From assembly GCA_900767695.1 (NCBI GenBank), contig CAAGAC010000019.1, positions 1 to 59,355 on the forward strand: 59,355 bases of DNA. Reading direction: 5' to 3'. Below the pieces are notes generated by a model that searched no databases, was not told the DNA's origin, and saw nothing but the letters and a program-made list of their open reading frames with translations. The stretch's first letter is position 1; every line of letters starts with the position of its first letter. The translations under genes and the position numbers were made by a program. This DNA is from an uncultured Succinivibrio sp. (GTDB taxonomy: Bacteria > Pseudomonadota > Gammaproteobacteria > Enterobacterales > Succinivibrionaceae). Below are positions 34,435-43,772 of this stretch, in pieces.

Positions 34435-35865
34435 ATGAGCTCCGACAAACTCCCCTCCTTCGACAAGCCCGTGACAGTGATCGGCGACGTCATGCTCGAC
34501 CGCTACTGGTACGGCGACAGCAGCAGGATCTCCCCCGAGGCCCCGGTCCCGGTGGTCAACGTGAGATCCCGCGAGGATCGCGCCGGCGGCGCGGCCAACG
34601 TTGCCTTGAACATAAGATCGCTCGGCGCCCCCTCGCGCCTGATCGGCATCGTCGGCGAGGACTCGAACGCCGTGAAGCTCGAGTCCATCCTCAAGGAGCG
34701 CGGCATCGACACCGCGTTCGTGAACGTCCGCGGCCACCCCACCATCACCAAGCTCCGCGTCCTGAGCCGCAACCAGCAGCTCCTGCGCCTGGACTTCGAG
34801 GACAGCCTTGCAGATCTCCCGGGCGAGAAGCTGCTCGCGGCCTTCGAGAAGGACGCGGCAGACAGCAGCATCGTCATCGCCTCGGACTACGGCAAGGGCA
34901 CGCTCTCCCACATCCGCGAGATCATCAGGACCGCGGCCCTTTCAGGAAAGAAGGTTCTGGTCGATCCCAAGGGCACCGACTTCTCGCGCTACGAGGGGGC
35001 CTTCATGCTCACCCCGAACATGAAGGAGTTCGAGGCTGTTGCAGGCAAGGTTAAGGACAACGATGATCTCGAGCGCCGCGCGCTTGAGATGATCGCAAGG
35101 TTCAACCTCTCCTGCCTGCTCGTGACCAGATCCGAGGACGGCATGTCGCTCATCCGCCCGGGCCACAGCGCGGTGCACTTGCCCACGCGCGCCCGCGAGG
35201 TCTACGACGTGACTGGCGCCGGCGACACCGTCATCGGCACCCTGGGAGCCGCGCTTGCCTGCGGGGTCGATCTGGTCGATGCCTGCGAGATAGCAAACCG
35301 CGCCGCCGGCATCGTCGTCGGCAAGGTCGGCACCTCGACCGTGAGCCCCGAGGAGCTTGAGCGCGCGCTGCGCGGCGAGGACGCCTCGCTGAGCGCGGGC
35401 GCGGTCACCGAGGACCGCCTCGCGCAGGAGGTCGCCCGCCTCAAGGCCGAGGGCAAGAGGATTGTCATGACCAACGGCTGCTTCGACATCCTCCACGCAG
35501 GGCACGTGAGCTACTTAAAGCGCGCCCGCGCCCTGGGCGACCGCCTCGTAGTCGCGGTCAACACCGACCGCTCGGTCAAGGCCCTCAAGGGCCCGGCACG
35601 CCCGGTGAACCCGCTTGAGGCCCGCATGGAGGTGCTAGCCGCGCTTGACTGCGTGGACTACGTGGTGCCCTTCGACGAGGACACCCCGCAGCGCCTCATC
35701 GCGAGGATCCTGCCCGACGTGCTCGTCAAGGGCGGGGACTACACGGTCGAGCAGATCGCAGGACACAAGGAGGTCCAGGCAAACGGCGGCCAGGTCGTGG
35801 TCCTGCCCTTCCTGCCAGGCTACTCGACCACCTCGATAATCAAGAAGCTCAAGGACAACGGCTGA
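34435..35865 (+). CDS. hldE: bifunctional heptose-7-phosphate kinase / heptose-1-phosphate adenylyltransferase
   Basis: Makes ADP-heptose for the lipopolysaccharide inner core. 476 residues, standard fusion: PfkB-type kinase at about 1-320 (VIGDVMLDRYWYG, RAGGAANVALNI, YDVTGAGDTVIGTLGAAL with the catalytic Asp) and nucleotidyltransferase at about 345-476 (TNGCFDILHAGHVSYLKRAR with the HxGH motif, VKGGDYTVEQIAG). GGAG lies 6 bases before the ATG, with TATAAT at 34402-34407 as likely -10. The stop overlaps the ATG of the rhodanese gene by one base. Confidence 0.97.
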   Translation: MSSDKLPSFDKPVTVIGDVMLDRYWYGDSSRISPEAPVPVVNVRSREDRAGGAANVALNIRSLGAPSRLIGIVGEDSNAVKLESILKERGIDTAFVNVRGHPTITKLRVLSRNQQLLRLDFEDSLADLPGEKLLAAFEKDAADSSIVIASDYGKGTLSHIREIIRTAALSGKKVLVDPKGTDFSRYEGAFMLTPNMKEFEAVAGKVKDNDDLERRALEMIARFNLSCLLVTRSEDGMSLIRPGHSAVHLPTRAREVYDVTGAGDTVIGTLGAALACGVDLVDACEIANRAAGIVVGKVGTSTVSPEELERALRGEDASLSAGAVTEDRLAQEVARLKAEGKRIVMTNGCFDILHAGHVSYLKRARALGDRLVVAVNTDRSVKALKGPARPVNPLEARMEVLAALDCVDYVVPFDEDTPQRLIARILPDVLVKGGDYTVEQIAGHKEVQANGGQVVVLPFLPGYSTTSIIKKLKDNG

Positions 35866-36248
35866 TGTTTCCCTCATTGTGGTCAGGCAAGTCAGACAGC
35901 GCGGATGAAGGCGCGGCCTTCCATCCGCGCCGCGGGATAAGCTCGGTGGGCTACGCCCAGGCCAGCGCGCTCATCGAGGCGGGCAAATGCGTGCTCCTCG
36001 ACGTGCGCGAGCCAGACGAGTTCTCGCAGATCCGCATACCCCAGGCCGTGAACCTGCCCGTGGGCAGGATCAACGCCGAGACCGCCTCGAAGGCCGCGCC
36101 CTCGAAGGACGTCCCGGTCGTGGTCTACTGCAAAACCGGCAGGCGCGCGGCCGAGGCCGCCATCATCCTCAGCCGCCTTGGCTACTCCACCATCCTCAAC
36201 ATGGGCGGGATCTCCTCCTGGCCCTTCTCGACGGTGACTGGAAGCTAG
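35865..36248 (+). CDS. rhodanese-domain protein
   Basis: 127 residues, a single rhodanese domain from about 30 to 122: LIEAGKCVLLDVREPDEFSQ, IPQAVNLPVGRI, and the active loop VYCKTGRRAAEAA with the persulfide Cys near residue 87. No signal peptide. It may move sulfane sulfur or act as a phosphatase-like binding module; the partner is unknown. It overlaps the hldE stop (TGATG), so it is translationally coupled, with no obvious functional link to heptose synthesis. Confidence 0.92.
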   Translation: MFPSLWSGKSDSADEGAAFHPRRGISSVGYAQASALIEAGKCVLLDVREPDEFSQIRIPQAVNLPVGRINAETASKAAPSKDVPVVVYCKTGRRAAEAAIILSRLGYSTILNMGGISSWPFSTVTGS

Positions 36249-36275
36249 GGCACGCTCCACTGCCCCAAGGGCGAT

Positions 36276-36313
36276 GAAGGCCCCCGCGGGACTCCCCGCG
36301 GGGGCCTTCTTTG
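36276..36313 (+). terminator. intrinsic terminator after hldE-rhodanese
   Basis: GAAGGCCCCCGCGGG / CCCGCGGGGGCCTTC stem then TCTTT. Confidence 0.85.
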
Positions 36314-36349
36314 CATCAAGGGCAGGGAGGCGCCCTGGCCAATAGACGC

Positions 36350-36374
36350 GAAGGCCCGCGCTAGGCGGGCCTTC
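36350..36374 (-). terminator. stem-loop after glgP
   Basis: GAAGGCCCGC / GCGGGCCTTC inverted repeat 20 bases after the glgP stop; only a poor T-run on the minus strand. Confidence 0.55.
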
Positions 36375-36394
36375 AGCAAGTTCGAGAGCGGGAA

Positions 36395-38929
36395 TTACTT
36401 CTCGATCTTGTACTCCTTGAGCGACCAGATCTTCTCGGCGTAGTCCTCGATGGAGCGGTCGGAGCTGAACTTGCCCATGGAGGACGAGTTCACGATCGCG
36501 GCATGAGCCCAGCGCTTCTTGTCGGCGAACATCTTCTCGACGCGCTGGTGGGCTTCCTTGTAGGACGCGAAATCGGCCAGGACCAGGAACGGATCGCCGC
36601 CGTCAAGCAGCGAGCGCTTGATCGAGGAGAGCGCGCCCGGGTTGCCCGGAGTGAAGTAGTCGGTGTCGAGCCAGTCGAGGGCAGCCTTGATCTCGGGATC
36701 CTTGTTGTAGTAGTCCCAGGGGTTGTAGTGCTTCTTGAGCTCGATGACCTCGTCCACGGACAGGCCGAAGATGAAGTTGTTGTCCTCGCCGGCCTCGGCG
36801 ACGATCTCGATGTTCGCGCCGTCCATCGTGCCGATGGTCACGGCGCCGTTCATCGAGAACTTCATGTTCGAGGTGCCGGAGGCCTCGTAGCCTGCGGTGG
36901 AGATCTGCTCGGAGACGTCGGCCGCCGGGATGATCTTCTCGGCAAGCGAGACGCGGTAGTTCGGCATGAACACGACCTTGAGCATGTCGTGGACGCGCGG
37001 ATCGTTGTTCACGCGGCCGGCGACGGCGTTGATCGCGAAGATGATGTCCTTGGCCAGCGTGTAGGCAGGAGCCGCCTTGGCGCCGAAGATGAACACCTGC
37101 GGCACGATCTTGAAGGTCGGGTCGTCGATGATCCTGCGGTACAGGGACATGATGTACAGGAGGTTCAGGTGCTGCCTCTTGTACTCGTGGAGCCTCTTGA
37201 CCTGGACGTCGAAGATCGCGTCGGGTGAGACCTCGACGCCGACGAGCTTCTTGATCTCGGCGGCAAGGCGGACCTTGTTGCCGTGCTTGATGTCCATGAA
37301 GCGCTTCTGGATCGCCGGATCATCAGCGTAGTCGCGGAGCTTGCGGCAGTCATTGAGGTGCAGCGGCCAGTCCTTGCCCGAGACCTCGTTGTAGAGCTCT
37401 GCAAGGCCCGGGTTGCAGGCGAGCAGCCAGCGGCGCGGAGTGACGCCGTTGGTGACGTTGCAGAACCTGTCCGGCCACAGCGCGCTGTACTCGGGGAAGA
37501 GCTCCTCGCGGACGAGCTTGGAGTGGATCTCGGCCACGCCGTTGACGCGGCGGGAGGCGATGACGCTGAGGTTGGCCATGCGGATCTTGCGCTCGGCGCC
37601 CTCCTCGATGATCGAGAGCTTGCGCTTGACGTCGTTGTTGCCAGGCCAGGTCTTCTCGACGATGCCGTTTAAGAAGCGGTAGTTGATCTCGTAGATGATC
37701 TCGAGGTGGCGCGGCAGCAGCTTCTCGAAGATCCTCACCGGCCACTTCTCCAGCGCCTCAGGCAGCAGGGTGTGGTTGGTGTAGTTGAAGGTCCTGCTTA
37801 CGATGTCCCAGGCGGTGTCGAAGCTCAGGCCCTCCTCGTCGACGAAGAGCCTCATGAGCTCGGCGACGGAGATTGCCGGATGGGTGTCGTTGAGCTGGAT
37901 GACGATCTTGTCGGCAAACTCGCTGTAGTCGTGGTGGTGCGTGCGGTTGTAGCGGCGCAGGATGTCGCGCAGCGAGCAGGCGGAGAAGAAGTACTGCTGG
38001 GTCAGGCGCAGCTCCTTGCCAGCCTCGGTGGAGTCGTTGGGGTAGAGAACCTTGGAAATGGTCTCGGCGGCAGCCTTCTCCTGCTGGGCGTCGACGTAGC
38101 CGCCGGCGTTGAACACGTCCCAGTTGAAGGCCTCGGTCGCGCGCGACTCCCACAGGCGCAGGATCGCGACGGAGGAGTTGCGGAAGCCGACCACGGGGAT
38201 GTCCCAGGGCACGCCCTTGATCAGGTGCGCGGGGTGCCAGACGCGGCGCTCGGTCCCGTCCGGTGCCTTCTGCGACTCGACGTAGCCTCCGATGGGCACG
38301 TTCTGGACGGACTCGGGGCGGCAGCGCTCCCACGGGCAGCCGTACTCCCTCCATGAATCGGGGCGCTCGACCTGGCGGCCGCCGCGGATCTCCTGGCGGA
38401 ACAGGCCGTTCTCATAGTGCAGGCCGTAGCCCACGCATGGGTAGTCGAGGGTGGCCAGCGAGTCCATGTAGCAGGCGGCCAGGCGGCCCAGGCCGCCGTT
38501 GCCCAGGGCCATGTCGGGCTCCTGCTCGCAGATGTCGCTGATGTCCTGGCCGCACAGCTTCAGGGCCTCGCGCGCCACGTCGTACTTCTCGAGGTTGCAG
38601 AGGTTGTTGACCGTGAGCCTGCCCATGAGGAACTCGGCCGAGAGGTAGTGGACGGCGCGGGTGTCCTTGACGGAATGGGTGTGCTGGGTCTGGGTCAGGC
38701 GGTTGAAGATGTCCTCGTTGACGGAAGCCACAAGAGCCTGCCACCAGGAGAGCTTCGACGCCTTCTGCTCGGAGGTGCCGATGGTGCAGCGCAGGTGGTG
38801 GATTATCTTGTCGCGCATCTGCTCGGCCTCGCGCTTGAGCTCAGCGGAAGCAGCAGGTGCTGCGGCGTGGACCGGAGCGGTTGCGCGCGCGGCAGCCGTC
38901 TTCTTCGTAGTCTTCTGTCTAGTCGCCAT
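36395..38929 (-). CDS. glgP: glycogen/starch/alpha-glucan phosphorylase
   Basis: Releases glucose-1-phosphate from glycogen. 844 residues: an Ala/Lys/Thr-rich N-terminal tail of about 30 residues (MATRQKTTKKTAAARATAPV), then the conserved body with HYLSAEFLMGRLT, ALGNGGLGRLAACYMDSLAT, YGLHYENGLFRQ, QLNDTHPAISVAELMR, NVTNGVTPRRWL, RLHEYKRQHLN and the PLP lysine in EASGTSNMKFSMNG. GGGAGG lies 10 bases before the ATG; the 139-codon upstream frame is rejected. TATAAT at 38988-38993 on the minus strand is a likely -10. Monocistronic; glgC is 34 kb away. Confidence 0.97.
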   Translation of the reverse strand: MATRQKTTKKTAAARATAPVHAAAPAASAELKREAEQMRDKIIHHLRCTIGTSEQKASKLSWWQALVASVNEDIFNRLTQTQHTHSVKDTRAVHYLSAEFLMGRLTVNNLCNLEKYDVAREALKLCGQDISDICEQEPDMALGNGGLGRLAACYMDSLATLDYPCVGYGLHYENGLFRQEIRGGRQVERPDSWREYGCPWERCRPESVQNVPIGGYVESQKAPDGTERRVWHPAHLIKGVPWDIPVVGFRNSSVAILRLWESRATEAFNWDVFNAGGYVDAQQEKAAAETISKVLYPNDSTEAGKELRLTQQYFFSACSLRDILRRYNRTHHHDYSEFADKIVIQLNDTHPAISVAELMRLFVDEEGLSFDTAWDIVSRTFNYTNHTLLPEALEKWPVRIFEKLLPRHLEIIYEINYRFLNGIVEKTWPGNNDVKRKLSIIEEGAERKIRMANLSVIASRRVNGVAEIHSKLVREELFPEYSALWPDRFCNVTNGVTPRRWLLACNPGLAELYNEVSGKDWPLHLNDCRKLRDYADDPAIQKRFMDIKHGNKVRLAAEIKKLVGVEVSPDAIFDVQVKRLHEYKRQHLNLLYIMSLYRRIIDDPTFKIVPQVFIFGAKAAPAYTLAKDIIFAINAVAGRVNNDPRVHDMLKVVFMPNYRVSLAEKIIPAADVSEQISTAGYEASGTSNMKFSMNGAVTIGTMDGANIEIVAEAGEDNNFIFGLSVDEVIELKKHYNPWDYYNKDPEIKAALDWLDTDYFTPGNPGALSSIKRSLLDGGDPFLVLADFASYKEAHQRVEKMFADKKRWAHAAIVNSSSMGKFSSDRSIEDYAEKIWSLKEYKIEK

Positions 38930-39164
38930 TGATTTGAATCCTCCCTCGAAGGAGCAAAGTTGAATCAGGTGAAAAAAACGTATCCAGATTATACAGCCTG
39001 ATTTGTAAAGATTTACCGCACGCATTTGACATGGAAGAACGCGCGCGCCGCGATGTAAGCGGTTTCCCAGAGTAATCGTCACGTTACGGAGCGCATGGAG
39101 CACACGTTTGGCACGATGCTGCCTTTTTTTGTGACCCCCATCAAAATAGTACAGGATTTTGTGA

Positions 39165-40292
39165 TCAGAACCGCAGTTCCTCGGGGATCTCGGGGTCCGG
39201 ATTGAGGTCGCGCGGCCGCATTTTCGACTTGCCCGCCTTGAAGTCGCGCATCGCCATGACCCACGCAAGCACTTGCGCAACCGCCTTGAAGAGGCCCCTC
39301 GGGATCTCGTGGTCGAGATCGGTTGTGTAGTAGAGCGAGCGGGCAAGCGGCGGGATGGGGATCACCGGCACGTCGGTCTCGCGGGCGATGCGCTTGATGA
39401 TCTCGGCGATGTCGTCAACTCCCTTGGCCACCACCAAAGGCGCGGTGGTGCCGTGCGGATCGTAGGAGAGAGCCACGGCGTAGTGGGTCGGGTTGGTGAC
39501 CACGACGTCGGCCTTGGGCACCTTGGCCATCATGCGGCGCGAGGCCATCTGGAACTGCATCGACTTTATCTTGTTCTTGATCTGCGGGTTTCCCTCGACG
39601 TCCTTGAACTCGTCCTTTACCTCCTGCTTGGTCATGCGCAGCTGGCGGATGTAGTGCCACTTCTGATAGGGAACGTCGATGAGCACGATGGGCAGCATCG
39701 CGCAGACGATGATGAGCATGATCCGGAACAATAGCCTTATGGCCGTGCTGATCCCCTGGAGCGGATCGACATAGGAGAGCTTGAGCACCTGCCCTGCCAT
39801 GCCCGAGAGGGCGAAGTAGCAGAAGGCGCCGATGAAGGCGACCTTGGCGATGCCCTTGATGAGCTCGATGAGCGAGTTGAGGCTGAAGATGCGCTTGATG
39901 CCCGAGAGCGGGGAGAGCTTGTTGAAGTCGGGGGCAATGGCCTTGGTGGAGAAGTTGTAGCCGCCGATCATGAGGTTGCCGGCAAGCGAGCAGACGAGCA
40001 CGACGGCGGCGATGCCGAGGATCGGGATTGCGATGTCCGCGAGGTCCTGCACGAAGATCCTGCGCATCTCGTCGACCGTGAAGGCCTGCTCGCGGGTGAG
40101 CGTGAAGGAGTTGAGCATCAGCGCCTTCATGCCCGAGGCGAGCATCCCGGCGAAGGCCCAGAGGCTCGCGACGCCCGAGAGCAGGACCACGAAGGTTCCG
40201 GCCTCGCGCGAGCGCGGGACCTGCCCCTTGCCGCGGGCGTCGGAGAGCCTCTTTCCCGTCGGCTGTTCTGTCTTCTCGCCGTCGTCGGCCAT
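39165..40292 (-). CDS. flhB: flagellar type III export switch protein FlhB
   Basis: 375-residue inner-membrane protein of the flagellar export gate; autocleavage switches export from rod/hook to filament substrates. N-terminal EKTEQPTGKRLSDARGKGQV, four membrane segments (about 33-55, 88-110, 140-160, 185-210), and the C-terminal cytoplasmic domain with the NPTH cleavage site (VVVTNPTHYAVAL, near residue 270) and VARETDVPVIPIPPLAR-like sequence. It is separated from the other export genes (flhA, fliR) and lies 22 bases after parE on the same strand. Confidence 0.95.
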   Translation of the reverse strand: MADDGEKTEQPTGKRLSDARGKGQVPRSREAGTFVVLLSGVASLWAFAGMLASGMKALMLNSFTLTREQAFTVDEMRRIFVQDLADIAIPILGIAAVVLVCSLAGNLMIGGYNFSTKAIAPDFNKLSPLSGIKRIFSLNSLIELIKGIAKVAFIGAFCYFALSGMAGQVLKLSYVDPLQGISTAIRLLFRIMLIIVCAMLPIVLIDVPYQKWHYIRQLRMTKQEVKDEFKDVEGNPQIKNKIKSMQFQMASRRMMAKVPKADVVVTNPTHYAVALSYDPHGTTAPLVVAKGVDDIAEIIKRIARETDVPVIPIPPLARSLYYTTDLDHEIPRGLFKAVAQVLAWVMAMRDFKAGKSKMRPRDLNPDPEIPEELRF

Positions 40293-40314
40293 CTAGTCCT
40301 TCCCGCCTTTCTCC

Positions 40315-42237
40315 TCAGTCGAGGATCTCGGCCTTGTCGCCGTTGGCCTCAAGCCACTGCCTGCGGTCGGCGGCGCGCTTCTTTGAAAGGAGCATGTCCA
40401 TGAGCCCGATGGTGCTGTCGCTGTCAGACTGCTCCAAGGTGAGCCTCAGGAGCTTGCGGGTGTCGGGGCTGAGCGTGGTCTCGCGCAGCTGCTCGGGGTT
40501 CATCTCGCCCAAGCCCTTGAAGCGCTGGATGCGGATGTTCTCGCGCTTGTACCCCTTGCGCGCAAGCTCCTTCTGCTTGAGCGCCAGCTCGTCGTCGTCG
40601 ATGGCGTACTCCTTTATCCTGGTGCCGCAGTCGATGCGGTACAGGGGCGGGCAGGCGACGTAGACATGTCCCTGGGAGACGAGCGAGGTGAAGTGCTTCA
40701 CAAAGAGCGCGCACAGAAGGGTGCCGATGTGCAGGCCGTCGGAGTCGGCGTCGGCGAGGATGCAGATCTTGCCGTAGCGCAGTCCGTCGAGGCTGCCCGA
40801 GTCGGGCTCGAGGCCCATCGCCACCGAGATGGCCCTGATCTCCTCTGACTGCAGCGCGCCCTGCCCCGAGACCTCCCAGGTGTTGAGGATCTTGCCGCGC
40901 AGCGGCAGGATCGCCTGGAAGGAGGAGTCGCGGGCCTGGCGGGCGCTGCCGCCTGCCGAGTCGCCCTCGACGATGAAGAGCTCGCCGCGGCTTGGATCGG
41001 TCGAGGTGCAGTCAACGAGCTTTCCCGGAAGCTGCGGGCCGCGCACAGCCTTCTTGCGGGTCACCGACTTGGCGGCGCTGTCGCGCTCGCGGGCGGCCTC
41101 GATTACCACCGAGGCGATGGCCTTGCCGGTCTCGACGTCCTTGTTGAGGTAGAGGGAGAAGCGATCGCGGATCACGCCCTCGACCATCGCCGCGACATGG
41201 CGGGAGGAGAGCTTCTCCTTGGTCTGTCCTGCAAACTGCGGATCGTGCATCATCAGCGAGATCACGCTGGTGCAGCCCTTCCAGACGTCGTCGGGAGTGA
41301 TCTTGAGGCCGCGGGGCAGCAGGTTCTGCAGCTCGCAGAACTCGCGCATGGCCATGGTCAGGCCCGAGCGGAAACCGTTGACGTGGGTGCCGCCCTCGAC
41401 TGTGGGGATGAGGTTCACGAACGACTCGGAGATCTGCGAGGGCCGCCCCTCGGACTCCCAGCAGCAGGCCCACTCCATCTTCCAGTCCTCGCCGCCGTAG
41501 ATCCCGGCAAAGGGAGGCGAGGGCAGCGTGATGCGCCCTTCTATCTGCGAGGAGAGATAGCTCTGGAGATCGCCCGAGTAGGTCCACTCGTCGCGCTGCC
41601 CGCTCGCCTCGTCGAGAAGCGAGACCGACAGGCCCTGGCAGAGCACGGCCTTGGCCCGCAGCGAGTGGCGCATGGCCTTGAGGTCGAACTTCGGATCGTC
41701 GAAGTAGCTCTTCTCAGGCCAGAAGCGCACCGTGGTGCCGGTGTCCTTCTTGAGACAGGTGCCCACGCACTTGAGTTCCTCTGTTTTCTCGCCGTGGGCG
41801 TAGGCGATCTCCCAGATCTGCCCGCCGCGCCTGACCGTGCAGACGAGCCTGTCCGAGAGCGCGTTGACCACGCTCACGCCCACGCCGTGGAGGCCTCCTG
41901 AGAAGGAGTAGTTCTTGTCGTTGAACTTGCCGCCCGCGTGGAGCCTCGAGAGGATGAGCTCGATTGCCGGGACGTGCTCGGTAGGGTGCTCCTCGACCGG
42001 CATGCCGCGGCCGTCGTCTGAGACCTCCAGCGATCCGTCCGAGTGGACGGTGACCGAGATGTGGCTTGCATAGCCAGCCATGGCCTCGTCGACGCTGTTG
42101 TCGATGACTTCCATCCCCAGGTGGTTGGGGTTCTGAGTGTCGGTGTACATGCCGGGGCGGAGCCTCACGGGCTCGAGGCCCTTGAGCACCTGAATGGAGC
42201 CGCCGTCGTAGTTTGTATCTGCTGTCTTCTGTGTCAT
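40315..42237 (-). CDS. parE: DNA topoisomerase IV subunit B
   Basis: ATPase subunit of the chromosome-decatenating topoisomerase. 640 residues: GHKL ATPase start (LEPVRLRPGMYTDTQNPNHL, EVIDNSVDEAMAGYA, DDGRGMPVEEHPTE, GGLHGVGVSVVNALS), transducer with QTKEKL, and the TOPRIM domain (ELFIVEGDSAGGSARQARD, LRGKILNTWE, ILADADSDGLHIGTLL). The C-terminal half ends GLGEMNPEQLRETTL and IGLMDMLLSKKRAADR. AGGAAAT precedes the ATG. The ParC gene is not in the window. flhB follows closely. Confidence 0.97.
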   Translation of the reverse strand: MTQKTADTNYDGGSIQVLKGLEPVRLRPGMYTDTQNPNHLGMEVIDNSVDEAMAGYASHISVTVHSDGSLEVSDDGRGMPVEEHPTEHVPAIELILSRLHAGGKFNDKNYSFSGGLHGVGVSVVNALSDRLVCTVRRGGQIWEIAYAHGEKTEELKCVGTCLKKDTGTTVRFWPEKSYFDDPKFDLKAMRHSLRAKAVLCQGLSVSLLDEASGQRDEWTYSGDLQSYLSSQIEGRITLPSPPFAGIYGGEDWKMEWACCWESEGRPSQISESFVNLIPTVEGGTHVNGFRSGLTMAMREFCELQNLLPRGLKITPDDVWKGCTSVISLMMHDPQFAGQTKEKLSSRHVAAMVEGVIRDRFSLYLNKDVETGKAIASVVIEAARERDSAAKSVTRKKAVRGPQLPGKLVDCTSTDPSRGELFIVEGDSAGGSARQARDSSFQAILPLRGKILNTWEVSGQGALQSEEIRAISVAMGLEPDSGSLDGLRYGKICILADADSDGLHIGTLLCALFVKHFTSLVSQGHVYVACPPLYRIDCGTRIKEYAIDDDELALKQKELARKGYKRENIRIQRFKGLGEMNPEQLRETTLSPDTRKLLRLTLEQSDSDSTIGLMDMLLSKKRAADRRQWLEANGDKAEILD

Positions 42238-42350
42238 ATGCCTATTTCCTGACAGGCTATTTTAGCAAAGCAGGAAACGGGCCATGGCGCGGGAAATGCC
42301 CCGCGCGCGGGATGGAATGGCAAATGATGGACTCCTGCCCCGGGCAGGCG

Positions 42351-43772
42351 TCAGGCCTGGCGCTTTCCGTCGAAGACGAGGCTTGCGCGCAGGCCGTGCG
42401 GCTTGACGTTGGACAGCTCGCAGCGCGCGCCTATCTGGGCGCAGTAGGACTTGACGATGGAAAGGCCAAGCCCGGTGCCCTGCACGCGCGAGGTGTCGCC
42501 GCCCACGCGGTAGAAGGGCTCGAACACTGTCTTGAGCTCCTTCTCGGGGATCCCCGGGCCATCGTCGGTCACGCTGATGACCGCCACGCCGTGGCGCATC
42601 GAGGAGTTGAGATCGACCTTGCCGCCATTGGGCGTGTACTTGATGGCGTTCGAGCAGAGGTTCAGGAGGGCGGCGCGCAGCGGGGCGCGGGGCACGCTCA
42701 CGGACTTTATCTCCTCCGAGTCGATGCCGAAGTCGATGTCGCGTTCATCGGCCAGGGGCCCAAGCTCCTCGCAGAGCTCGGCAAATAGCCTGTGCACGTC
42801 GACATCCTCGGCCTTCGACTCGGGCGCGCACTTGGATCTTGCAAGCGTGAGCAGATCGGTGGTGAGCGACTGCTGCTGCCTTATTGCTGATCTCAGGCCG
42901 CGAAGCTTATCAAGCTGGGCAGGCGACAGGCCCTCCTCGTCGAAGTTCTGGGCCTTGAGCGAGATGGCGGTGAGCGGGGTGCGCAGCTCGTGTGCGGCGT
43001 CGGCGATGAAGCGCCGCTCGTTCTGCATGCTCTCGCGCGTGCGGTTGAAGAGGCGGTTGAGCGCCTCGATGAGAGGGTCGATCTCGGAGGGCACTCTCGC
43101 GATGTCCAGAGGCCTCAGATCGTTCTCGCGGCGGCGGTTGACCGCGTCGGCCATGCGCCTCACGCCGCGCAGCGTGAAGTTGACGATGAAGATGAGCGCT
43201 GGGATGAAGACCACGAGCAGGAGCATGAACTCGACAAGCGAAATCACGAAGACGCGCTTTGACAGGCTCTCGAGGATCTCCACGGGCCTTGCGACCACGA
43301 AGCGCACTCCTCCTGCGGTGGTGGCGATGTAGGCCCTCACGCGCTTGTTCTCGATCAGGAGCGTGTAGAAGCCGTCCTGGACCTCAAGGGGCAGGTAGAC
43401 AGGCTCGCCCGGCGCCACGAAGAGCGGGGCGATGATGATCTCCTGGTGCTTGATGAAGAGATCGGCAAGCGACGGGGTCGGCCCGAACCAGTGGCTGTCG
43501 CGCATGCCGCGGCGGGGCATGTGCGGGGGCGGCATCGGCTTGCCGTCCTTCATCGCCGGCCCGCGCCAGAACCTGGGCGGGGTGAGGTTGTACTCGACGA
43601 TGACCGCGGCTATCTGCGAGAGCTCCTCGTCGACGAAGGTCTCGGATTCTGAGAGCGAGCGGTAGTAGGCCGTGACGCACAGCACCCCGCCGACGAAGAC
43701 GCCGAGCACTGATAGCAGCACGCACAGCCTGAACCTCAGCGAGCGGATCAGGCTCCCTTTGCGACCTTCCAA
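42351..43772 (-). CDS. two-component sensor histidine kinase (QseC/PmrB-like)
   Basis: 473 residues. Membrane segments at about 13-35 and 172-195 flank a periplasmic domain of about 135 residues; HAMP follows (NFTLRGVRRMADAVNRRREN, IDPLIEALNRLFNR). Catalytic part: H-box RRFIADAAHELRTPLTAISL, N-box LLNLCSNAIKYTPNGG, VTDDGPGIPEKE and GTGLGLSIVKSY. The periplasmic part contains a Met/His/Pro-rich patch (MPPPHMPRRGM, DSHWFG) that could bind a metal or simply be a loop. It overlaps the response regulator gene by 25 bases. In Escherichia coli qseBC also lies near parE. Signal unknown. Confidence 0.88.
   Translation of the reverse strand: MEGRKGSLIRSLRFRLCVLLSVLGVFVGGVLCVTAYYRSLSESETFVDEELSQIAAVIVEYNLTPPRFWRGPAMKDGKPMPPPHMPRRGMRDSHWFGPTPSLADLFIKHQEIIIAPLFVAPGEPVYLPLEVQDGFYTLLIENKRVRAYIATTAGGVRFVVARPVEILESLSKRVFVISLVEFMLLLVVFIPALIFIVNFTLRGVRRMADAVNRRRENDLRPLDIARVPSEIDPLIEALNRLFNRTRESMQNERRFIADAAHELRTPLTAISLKAQNFDEEGLSPAQLDKLRGLRSAIRQQQSLTTDLLTLARSKCAPESKAEDVDVHRLFAELCEELGPLADERDIDFGIDSEEIKSVSVPRAPLRAALLNLCSNAIKYTPNGGKVDLNSSMRHGVAVISVTDDGPGIPEKELKTVFEPFYRVGGDTSRVQGTGLGLSIVKSYCAQIGARCELSNVKPHGLRASLVFDGKRQA

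Noticed and set aside
38930..39346. N-terminal extension of GlgP running into flhB
   Set aside because: Arg-rich frame-shadow sequence overlapping the 3' end of flhB; the family begins after MATRQK.
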